DNA of 64,000 bases from Ahaetulla prasina (lineage: Eukaryota > Chordata > Lepidosauria > Squamata > Colubridae): contig NC_080540.1 of the NCBI RefSeq assembly GCF_028640845.1, positions 265,579,958 through 265,643,957 of the forward strand, in the 5' to 3' direction. Positions 56,264 to 64,000 of the stretch are shown here, piece by piece. Numbering within the stretch: the stretch's first letter is position 1; each line of letters starts with the position of its first letter. The notes below the pieces were generated by a model, which saw nothing but the letters and a program-made list of their open reading frames with translations, was not told the DNA's origin and did no database searches. A program made the translations under genes and the position numbers.

Positions 56264-57855
56264 TGTTCTGGTTTTTCCTTTCGTGCCTTAGTATCCATCC
56301 GGGGAGTATGTTGGTTTAACCGATCTATGGGGCACCAGAGTCTTCTACCCATTAATAACTCCGATGGGCTGCGACTGGTGGTCACACAGGGCATTCTATG
56401 TTGGACTGCCAGGAAGGTATCAATTTTGGATTGCCAATCTCCTGGGCTACTTCTAGATAGCGCTTCCTTGGCACTGCGTACGAAACGTTCTGCAAGTCCG
56501 TTCGTCGCCGGGTGGAAAGGTGCCGAGAGGACATGTCGGATGCCCTCTCCTGCCAAGTACCCCTCAAACTGGGTGGCCGTGAATTGCGGGCCATTATCGG
56601 ACACTAGGGTGTCTGGTAACCCGTGTGTAACAAATAGATGCCTCAAGACTGTGATTACTGCTTCTGCTGTTGTGGTTTTCATTAGTAAAATTTCTAACCA
56701 CTTCGAGTAGGCATCTACCACAATTAAAAAGGTCTGCCCATGGAACGGCCCGGCAAAATCTATGTGGATCCTGATGGGGGCTGTTGGGGGTAGTAGCCTT
56801 GATTCCTGACAAGCTTGGCATTTCCCTACCCGGTCGCTAATGTCTTTATCTATTTGTAGCCACCACACATAACTTCTCGCTAGGCTTTTCATCCTCACAA
56901 TCCCTGGGTGGCCCACATGCAATAGCTCCAACACATGCCCTCTTAATTTCTCCGGAATAACCACTCTATCCCCCCATAATAGACAACCCCCTTGTACCGA
57001 CAGTTCTGAACGCTTCTTTGTAAACTCTTTGAAACGATCCCCCGGTGCAGCGGGCCATCCCCTCTGCACCCAACCGATCACAGTCCTTACAATAATATCT
57101 TTGTAAGATGCCCTAGTCACTTCCGTGGATGTGACTGGGCCAGAGTCCAAAGAGTCAATTAACAAGACAGGTGTCCCTGGGGTCGAGTCTTCAATAGTCT
57201 CTGGCAACGGGCATCTACTTAAAGCGTCCGCATGTCCCAAGTCCTTGCCCGGTCGGTGAGACAGTTGGTACGAAAATGCTGCCAGGAAAATAGTCCAATG
57301 GGTCAGCCTGGGTGATAATGCAACCGGTGTTGGACGGTCCCCCGCCAAGAGTCCTAATAAAGGTCTGTGGTCTGTGACTATTTCAAATTGCTGCCCAAAC
57401 AGGTATTCGTGGAATTTTTTAACCCCAGAGACTATAGCAAGGGCTTCCCGATCTAGTTGGCTATAGTTCCTTTCTGCTGCGGACATCGTGCGGGAAAAAT
57501 ATGCGATAGGGGCTTCTGAACCGTTCGGTAACCTGTGGCTGAGGACAGCCCCTACCCCGTAGGGTGATGGATCACAAACTAGTACTAGTGGCAACATCCC
57601 ATTGTACTGAATTAACAGGCTATTGCTGGACAGAAGTTTCTTAACGCCTTCAAATACCTTAGCCTCAACCTTACCCCAAGTCCATACAGATTTTTTTGCC
57701 AGCAGTTTATGTAGCGGTTCGGCTACCGTTGTCTTATTTTTAAAAAATACCGCATAGAAGTTTACAAGCCCCAAAAATGCTTGTAATTCTGGTTTTTCCT
57801 TTCGTGCCTTAGTATCCATCCGGGAGTATGTTGGTTTAACCGATCTATGGGGCAC
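56260..57855 (-). pseudogene. RNase H and integrase, second copy (531 aa open)
   Basis: The downstream member of the internal duplication and the better preserved one. After a 20-residue out-of-frame start (MPHRSVKPTYSRMDTKARKE) the frame enters the RT connection at PELQAFLGLVNFYAVFF. RNase H acidic residues appear at about D95, E137, D162, D210. Integrase zinc ligands are H313, H316, C346, C349, and catalytic residues D366, D420, E456 (D-D-35-E). All are intact. The frame ends after a junction-proximal frameshift. It lacks the RT catalytic part, which lies only upstream. Confidence 0.85.
56270..57790 (-). repeat. Internal tandem duplication, copy B
   Basis: Pairs with 57791-59296. Both copies begin at TTTTTCCTTTCGTGCC-type text, and the junction lies in a shared TTCTGGTTTTT. 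About 1.52 kb. Confidence 0.9.
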
Positions 57856-58239
57856 CAGAGTCTTCTACCCATTAATAACTCCGATGGGCTGCGACTGGTG
57901 GTCACACAGGGTTCTATTTTGGGCTGCCAGGAAGGTATCAATTTTGGATTGCCAATCTCCTGGGCTAATTCTAGATAGCGCTTCCTTGGCACTGCGTACG
58001 CAACGTTCTGCAAGTCCGTTCGTCGCCGGGTGGAAAGGTGCCAAGAGGACATGTCGGATGCCCTCTCCTGCCAAGTACCCCTCAAACTGGGTGGCCGTGA
58101 ATTGCGGGCCGTTATCGGACACTAGAGTGTCGGGTAACCTGTATGTAACAAATAGATGCCTCAAGACTGTGATTACTGCTTCCGCTGTTGTGGTTTTCAT
58201 TAGTAAAATTTCTAACCACTTCGAGTAGGCATCTACCAC
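57762..58239 (-). pseudogene. Integrase core, first copy, frame-broken
   Basis: Frames 58239-57865 and 58085-57762 repeat the integrase core (VDAYSKWLEILLMKTTTAEA, SDNGPQFTATQF, HPATNGLAERCV) but are disconnected from the zinc-finger part. A 14-15-nt loss near 58337 removes the CX2C ligands, and further changes near 58255 break the frame again. Dead copy of the domain that is intact in copy B. Confidence 0.8.
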
Positions 58240-59296
58240 AATTAAAAAGGTCTGTCAGGGAACGGCCCGGCAAAATCTATGTGGATCCTGATGGGGGCTG
58301 TTGGGGGTAATGGCCTTGATTCCTGACAAGCTTGGCCGGTCACTAATGTCTTTATCCATTTGTGGCCACCACTCATAACTTCTCGCTAGGCTTTTCATCC
58401 TCACAATCCCTGGGTGGCCCACATGCAATAGCTCCAACACATGCCCTCTTAATTTCTCCGGAATAACCACTCTATCCCCCCATAATAGACAACCCCCTTG
58501 TACCGACAGTTCCGAACGCTTCTTTGTAAACTCTTTGAAATGATCCCCCGGTGCAGCGGGCCATCCCCTCTGCACCCAACCGATCACAGTCCTTACAATA
58601 ATATCTTTGTAAGATGCCCTAGTCACTTCCGTGGATGTGACTGGGCCAGAGTCCAAAGAGTCAATTAACAAGACAGGTGTCCCTGGGGTCGAGTCTTCAA
58701 TAGTCTCTGGCAACGGGCATCTACTTAAAGCGTCCGCATGTCCCAAGTCCTTGCCCGGTCGGTGAGACAGTTGGTACGAAAATGCTGCCAGGAAAATAGT
58801 CCAATGGGTCAGCCTGGGTGATAATGCAACCGGTGTTGGACGGTCCCCCGCCAAGAGTCCTAATAAAGGTCTGTGGTCTGTGACTATTTCAAATTGCTGC
58901 CCAAACAGGTATTCGTGGAATTTTTTAACCCCAGAGACTATAGCAAGGGCTTCCCGATCTAGTTGGCTATAGTTCCTTTCTGCTGCGGACATCGTGCGAG
59001 AAAAATATGCGATAGGGGCTTCTGAACCGTTCGGTAACCTGTGGCTGAGGACAGCCCCTACCCCGTAGGGTGATGGATCACAAACTAGTACTAGTGGCAA
59101 CATCCCATTGTACTGAATTAACAGGCTATTGCTGGACAGAAGTTTCTTAACGCCTTCAAATACCTTAGCCTCAACCTTACCCCAAGTCCATACAGATTTT
59201 TTTGCCAGCAGTTTATGTAGCGGTTCGGCTACCGTTGTCTTATTTTTAAAAAATACCGCATAGAAGTTTACAAGCCCCAAAAATGCTTGTAATTCT
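57791..59296 (-). repeat. Internal tandem duplication, copy A
   Basis: About 1.51 kb; lacks a short stretch near 58337 present in copy B (GGCATTTCCCTACCC). Nearly identical to copy B over the RNase H half and clearly diverged over the integrase half. Confidence 0.9.
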
Positions 59297-59790
59297 GGTT
59301 TTTTTTGGGGGGGTGGGGCCTTTCTAATGGCTCGCACTTTGCTCTCAGTTGAGTGGATGCCTTCCTTATCTATCCTGTAACCCAAGAATTCTACAGTTTC
59401 AACTCCTATCTGACATTTGTTGAGTTTAACTTTAAGCCCCGCAGACCTGAAAATGCCCAAAACTTTCCGCAATTTGACCCCTAATTCTTCCAAGTTTTCT
59501 GCTGATAGCAGTACATTGTCGAAATATGGAACTACTCCCGGTAGACCTTGTAGGAGCCGTTCCATTAGGTTTTGGAATAACCCGGGGGCTACACTAACTC
59601 CGAACTGAAGTCGAGTGCATTTAAACGTGCCCCGGTGTGTGACAATCGTCTGTGCTTCAGCCGTTTCGTTGTCAACTGGTAGTTGTTGGTAGGCTTGAGC
59701 CAGGTCAAGTTTGGCAAAAACCTGTCCCTGTCCTAACGAGTGCAACACTCTTTTGCAATGCCTTGTTAAGCGTTGCCTTATAGTCAGCAC
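58255..59790 (-). pseudogene. RT, RNase H and start of integrase, first copy
   Basis: A 511-aa frame. RT: FAKLDLAQAYQQLPV (about 25-39, first catalytic Asp 29), LQFGVSVAPGLFQNLM (61-76), and PYFDNVLLS (88-96), where the second Asp of the usual xDD pair is Asn (92). RNase H acids D238, E280, D305, D353 are all present. Integrase HH at 456 and 459 is followed by frame loss at the small deletion. The Asp-to-Asn change alone should abolish polymerisation. Preceded by protease and RT start in another frame. Confidence 0.87.
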
Positions 59791-60424
59791 AAATACGGAC
59801 CGATCCGTCCGGTTTGACTGGGGTCACTATTGGTGTCTCCCATTTTGCATGGTCGACGGGGACTAGTATTCCCTGGTTTACTAGTTTGTCTAATTCCCTG
59901 TCAATCTTGGGTTTGAGAGCGAACGGAACTCTCCTAGCTTTTAATATAATGGGAGCTACCTGGGGGTCTAAATTGAATGAGATGGGGGTCCCCACGTACT
60001 TGCCCAGGCTGTCTTGGAAAACGTCCTCGAATTCTCTCAACAATTCATCCTTCAGGTTGACTCCATTGCTGTGGATCCTGGTTATGCCCATTCCTAAGGC
60101 TCGAAACCAGTCCAGTCCCAGTAAGCTGGGCAGGCTTCCGTCAACGATGGTGATCGGCAGGGTTTTCTTGAATTGTCCATATCTTACTCTGACCGTTGTG
60201 GCTCCTTTAACAGAGATCCTGTTTCCCTGGTAGTCTTGCACTCTCATCTTTTGTGGTTGCAGCTGTCGTTTCGCGACTTCTGGTAGGTCTTGTGCGATCG
60301 TGTCCCAGGACATAATCGTGATTGATGAGCCGGTATCCACCTCCATTTTACACTGCACTCCTTCGATGTAGGTCTTAGTGAATATTTTCTTTTCTAGCCG
60401 TGTCGATGCGTGGCCCACTCGCAC
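59705..60424 (-). pseudogene. Protease and N-terminal RT
   Basis: A 239-aa frame. Aspartic protease motif DTGSS at 30-34 and the flap-distal LLGLDWF at 101-107; RT start near 150-225 with KWETPIVTPVKPDGSVRICA (194-213) and DYKATLNKAL. After residue 223 the frame slips: the following VLHSLGQGQVFAKLD is found in the next frame (59790-58255), and a few residues usually present between these blocks are missing, so a deletion of some 20-30 nt is likely. Confidence 0.85.
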
Positions 60425-60539
60425 AGTGGTGTGATTCGACTTCGCGCCTTTTTTGAACTGGCCAATACCTGGCCATTTCGCGGAACTGGCGCCCTGTTGA
60501 TTGGCCGGTTTGAATTTTTGGCAGGAAGGTTGCGAGGCG

Positions 60540-61297
60540 CGGCAGGCCTGAGCTATATGTCCTTTCTTTTCATACCGCCGACAAATTGTGTCCTTGAACC
60601 TGCAATTCTGTCATTGGTGTTGGCCTCCGCAACTTACGCACTCGTCACGGTCGCCTCTTTCCGGCCTCCCGGTGTAGAAAACCTCTTCCTCTTCTTCCTC
60701 TTCCCTTTCTGCCTGGATCTCTTCGCTGTGGACTGGCGTTGTTTCCGCTGAGGGACTTTGTGCGTTCAGCTTCTGTAAGGTTTCCGCTGCTTTGGTGGAC
60801 ATCTCATGCGCCCTGGCCTCATCCAGGGCCATCGCCAGGGTTAGGTTGCTTTTTGACAGCAGCCGCTTCTGTAGTCGGATGTCCCTGACCCCACAAATGA
60901 GTTGTTCTAATAAAGTGTCCTCCAAATCCCTATACTCACAGTGGGTTGTGGCTTTCCTTAATGCGGCCATGTACACGCTTATTGATTCACCCTCTCGCTG
61001 AACTCTTTGCCTTAACTCGAACCGTTGCACGAACTTCGACGGCACCGGCGCGTAGTGTGCTCGTAGCATCGTCTGTAGCACTGGCCATGGCACCGACTGG
61101 ACAGGTGTTGGTTCCGACAGCGATTCGGCGGTATCGAAGACTTCTGGCCCACAGTGGCTCAGGAAGTACGCGTGCTTCCGATTATCCAATCCTCCTTGCA
61201 GTTCGTTGGCTTCGAGGAAACACTCGAAACGAGCCATGTATGACCCCCATTTCTCCTTGGCTGGGTCGAATGGCGCTGGCGGTGTATAGCTAGACAT
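60540..61297 (-). pseudogene. Gag with premature stop and zinc-knuckle remnants
   Basis: The 228-aa frame 61297-60611 is the capsid protein: FDPAKEKWGSYMARFECFLE (10-29), capsid block REGESISVYMAALRKATTHC (101-120), EQLICGVRDIRLQKRL (131-146), an acidic run at 195-206, and CVSC (220-223) plus H227. A TGA (60611-60613) falls inside the first zinc knuckle. In the same frame beyond it the second knuckle reads CRRYEKKGHIAQAC, with Tyr in place of the second Cys. Length before the stop is near normal for Mag-type gag. Confidence 0.85.
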
Positions 61298-61381
61298 CGC
61301 TATGTACCTGCTCTGGATGACTGGCTGGGTTTGAAACTAAGTTGCTCCTTCAGCTCTTTTCCTAGTCTCACTGCCTTCAAT

Positions 61382-61399
61382 ATCCCATCCTCGTCGCCA
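61382..61399 (-). other. Primer-binding site, tRNA-Ser(GCU)
   Basis: The plus strand reads ATCCCATCCTCGTCGCCA, identical to the 3' end of vertebrate tRNA-Ser(GCU) including CCA. It lies one base from the 5' LTR (61401), the correct place for minus-strand priming. Confidence 0.88.
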
Positions 61400-61400
61400 G

Positions 61401-61575
61401 TGTTAAGTTTGGGCAATGAAGAGGCAGGAGACGATACAAGTGACAACAGCTCTTTAGTTTATTGTGATCCCAGCGAAAACCAACAGGCAAAACCCCTCTT
61501 TAAATAGTAATTTGGCTGAGGCACCAGCCAATCAGCAACGTGCTTTTTTCCCGCCTAAAATTCAAATACATTACA
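61401..61575 (-). repeat. 5' LTR (175 bp)
   Basis: Same limits as the 3' LTR. Three differences from it, all transitions: GACGAT for GATGAT, CAGCGA for CAGTGA, CAACGT for CAACAT. Followed by TTATC. Confidence 0.93.
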
Positions 61576-61698
61576 TTATCTGCCTCCATATTGCTTCTTA
61601 TGGTACTTTTTCATAGCAGGAATGTACCATCTTCTCTTGGCATAAAGATCTGATAAGACTTTATGTGGCAAAACAAGAGCTGCATGACTAATGTGATG

Positions 61699-61785
61699 TC
61701 TTCAGGTTTGAAACTGAGAGGAGCACCACCCCCTAGAGTCGGGAACGACTAGCACATATGTGCGAGAAGAACCTTTACTTTACTT
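61699..61785 (+). mobile_element. 5'-truncated Sauria SINE
   Basis: Only the last 87 bp: GGGAACGACTAGCACATATG, then AGAACCTTTACTTTACTT. TAATGTGATG is duplicated at 61689-61698 and 61786-61795. Confidence 0.85.
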
Positions 61786-61799
61786 TAATGTGATGAAAG

Positions 61800-62820
61800 C
61801 CAGAATTTATTGGAAGGGGTTCAGAAATTTTAGGTTAAGGTTCCCATTTTACCACTTTAAATTCCTTATTCTGAAAACTGAAATGCCTGCCTCTATAAAT
61901 TCTTGGAAATGCAAAAAGGGATGCCCTCCTCTCCTCTTCCCTCCCTTCCCCTCTCCTCCCCTTTTCTTTCCATTTTGCTGCCTATTCCTTCCCTTTCAGA
62001 ATTTTTTACTTTCCTCCTCCATTTCTTGCTAATTAACATGTGAGAAATTGAATCAGAATGTCCTTCAAACCAAAGTTCAATTCTCAGTCTCAGCTCTCTA
62101 TGCGAAATAGAATTTGTTTCATATTTAATGCTGTTTGGTTTCTGCTTTGTCAACTTTAGACATAAATTAATATACTAGTACTATTGTTGGAGTCACATTA
62201 ATTTGAAGGAGCCAATCATCATGAAAGAATTTGGCAGAGCATTCCTGCAAGTAACTCTACTGAGCACATAGATCTCTGAGGATATCCAGTATGGAGAAGG
62301 CTAAAAGTCATGAGGAGATAAGGAAGCAGCCCATAGAAAAATACAATAACTCTAAACAGAACCTCTCAACAATGATAATGATTATTTCTTGAGGCAGAGG
62401 CTAGCAAGGAGAATAAAATAAAAGATTCGAAATCAGACATTGGGTGAACTTCTGAGTGGAACAGTGGCAGGATGACACACCTTTGACCAACAGTGTAGAT
62501 GATGCCGAGAAACTAGTTGGTAGTCAGGTATCAACCCAAGCAAGGTTAATACGAAACTTAATTATTCAGAAGTAAAATTGGGTTCCAAAGTATTGGTACT
62601 TCCAGATAAATATGCTGAGAATTTCAGTCTTAGATATATTGACAGGCAGATGTACATACTTTGTGTCACTATGGCTACCACATTTCAAAATCTTGACAGA
62701 ATGTTAGAAAGAATACTGTAAAGTGACTTAGCACCCTATCTGTCTGTCTATCATCAGAATTGAAATTGATCAAATCTAATATGGGAGTTCAATAATAATG
62801 AGATTCAGCCAGGAACTGGA
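61800..62820. other. No recognised feature
   Basis: Contains a C/T-rich stretch at 61920-62010. No frames or element ends recognised. Confidence 0.5.
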
Positions 62821-62821
62821 G

Positions 62822-63025
62822 AATAGCAATAGCAGATAGACTTGTATACCACTCCTTAGTTCTTTTAGCAGTCTCTGAGCAGCTGATAATGTCAGCATAT
62901 TGCCCCCAATTTACTAACTTTGAAAGGATAGAAAGCTGAGATAACCTTGAGCCCATCAGAATTAAACTTTAGGTTATGGGCAGTTCACCTGCAGTACTGC
63001 ATTCTAACCACTGCACCAGCAGTAA
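62822..63025 (-). mobile_element. tRNA-derived SINE, decayed
   Basis: AGCAATAGCAGATAGACTTG, TCAGCATATTGCCCCCAATT, GATAGAAAGCTGAGATAACC, CAGTACTGCATTCTAACCAC in this order match a common snake SINE in reverse. The right side is the degenerate tRNA head (CTGCACCAGCAG). Confidence 0.7.
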
Positions 63026-63425
63026 ATCCAGGGGGGAAATTATTTAGTTCATCCCAGTGAGAAAGACAGGTGAATAAAGGCTCTGGATTTTTTCTGTTAT
63101 ACCATTCTAAGCCTCTTCTTCTACATTCCCCAACAGGTGACCCAGAATGGAGCTGCTTTGAAGGGGAAGAAAAAATTCTCAGGGATTATTTTCTAGACAT
63201 CTTCAAGGCACTATCGGTAGTATTGTAAAAATTGGCTAATCTGTCCCACATTCTAGATGTATATCAGAAATTTGTTCTCAGATACCGAAAAAAATATCCT
63301 GGAATTCAGGTTGACTCCTTATGAATAGATGAACCACACGTAGAACTTTCTTGGCAAGGTGTATGGACATGATTCATTTTTGCCTTTTTCCAGGTTTGCG
63401 TCTCCCTCCCTTCCTTGCCAATTTT

Positions 63426-63684
63426 TTTTTTTTTACATTTATATCCCACCCTTCTCTGAAGACTCAGGGCGGCTTACATTGTGTAAGGCAATAGTCTCAT
63501 CCTATTTGTATATTTATATACAAAGTCAACTTATTGCCCCCCAATAATCTGGGTCCTCATTTTACCTACCTTATAAAGGATGGAAGGCTGAGTCAACCTT
63601 GGGCCTGGTGGGACTCGAGCCTGCAGTAATTGCAAGCAGCTGTGTTTAATAACAGGCTTCTTACAGCCTGAGCCACACCGCGGC
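63426..63684 (-). mobile_element. tRNA-derived squamate SINE, full length, minus strand
   Basis: The reverse of 26510-26778: CATTTATATCCCACCCTTCT, GACTCAGGGCGGCTTACATT, GGATGGAAGGCTGAGTCAAC, GGTGGGACTCGAGCCTGCAG, ending CTGAGCCACACCGCGGC. Left edge follows an oligo-T run; CCAATTTT at both sides suggests the target duplication. Confidence 0.85.
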
Positions 63685-63689
63685 CCAAT

Positions 63690-64000
63690 TTTCCTATAGC
63701 CCTGGAATTCTTTGGTGAACTTCCATCAAAATATCCTGTCTAATCCTTCCATTAATCAGTCAGGTTCTTCCAATTGTTAAGGGGCAAGCTAATCCAATCA
63801 TTATATAATAAACCATGACATTTTTTATTTTGTTTTATTTTGTGAGGCAGTCAACATACAGAGAAAAATGTGATGAAAAAATAATTTGTCAACTTTGGAC
63901 AAATTAATGACCTGTGCTGATTAAGTGAATTAAGGGTTTCATTTATACTTATTTTTAGCAAATTAAAACAAAGCAAGGAGGTTAATTGAAAGATCCAGGG
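63690..64000. other. No recognised feature
   Basis: AT-rich end of the window; nothing supported. Confidence 0.5.

Larger units (their letters stand above)
55563..61575 (-). mobile_element. Ty3/gypsy LTR retrotransposon, Mag-like
   Basis: A structurally complete 6-kb element: 175-bp LTRs (TG...CA) at both ends, a 5-bp target duplication TTATC (55558-55562 and 61576-61580), tRNA primer site, polypurine tract, and gag then protease, RT, RNase H, integrase from right to left. The integrase-after-RNase-H order defines Ty3/gypsy. The tRNA-Ser primer and gag wording suggest the Mag clade. The LTRs differ at three positions I can see, all transitions, so the insertion is fairly young. It cannot be autonomous (stop in gag, frame breaks in pol, RT motif changed) and carries a 1.5-kb internal duplication. 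There is no envelope gene. Confidence 0.93.

Noticed and set aside
56234..56710. 158-aa plus-strand frame, and its repeat at 57884-58228
   Set aside because: Antisense shadow of the gypsy integrase, present twice because of the internal duplication.
55563..61575. Endogenous retrovirus with envelope
   Set aside because: Domain order is gypsy-like with a tRNA-Ser primer, no envelope frame follows integrase, and LTRs are only 175 bp.
1..64000. CRISPR arrays, operons, bacterial signals
   Set aside because: Repeat types and composition are vertebrate; no regularly spaced unique-spacer repeats were found.

Overview
The window looks like non-coding, repeat-packed nuclear DNA of a squamate reptile, most likely a snake. 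The evidence is the combination of repeats: CR1/L3-type LINEs, BovB LINEs, a tRNA-headed SINE with a BovB-type tail (Sauria SINE), L2 and L1 LINEs, Penelope-like elements, hAT MITEs and a Ty3/gypsy element. I recognise no host gene, rRNA gene or functional tRNA gene; every long reading frame that resembles a known protein belongs to a transposable element. The species call is an inference from repeat content.

Layout. 1-4.8 kb: a CR1 LINE tail rearranged into an A-B-A-A-C-B-A array, then pierced by a 5'-truncated L1, an 866-bp hAT element and a TA-flanked MITE. 7-16.8 kb: three more hAT elements, CR1/L3 tails, a 67-bp fold-back, a full Sauria SINE and a second TA-flanked MITE. 16.9-24.3 kb: minus-strand L1-like sequence, interrupted by a 1.9-kb L1 derivative with intact ORF1 but almost no ORF2 between 66-bp direct repeats, and by a 1.17-kb hAT element. 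24.4-42 kb: mostly unrecognised AT-rich DNA with scattered SINEs, a dead plus-strand L1 ORF2, a Penelope-type inverted repeat and microsatellites.

42.2-50 kb: two Penelope-like copies, each beside a (TA)n tract in the 3' region of the same LINE family, plus an L1 ORF2 end and a BovB 3' half. 51.4-55.2 kb: an L2 LINE with its endonuclease region present twice in opposite orientation around a short inverted repeat. 55.56-61.58 kb: a minus-strand Ty3/gypsy retrotransposon with 175-bp LTRs, 5-bp target duplications, a tRNA-Ser primer site and an internal 1.5-kb tandem duplication. 61.6-64 kb: SINE fragments.

No element here looks autonomous. The gypsy element has a stop in gag, frame breaks in pol and an altered RT catalytic motif; L2, BovB and L1 ORF2 copies are truncated or broken. 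The most complete coding unit is the 316-aa L1 ORF1. Exact target duplications at many sites allow the insertion order to be read. The most interesting observations are the ORF1-only L1, the mosaic duplication in the gypsy element, the repeated hammerhead-like cores in Penelope-type sequence, and several large palindromes.
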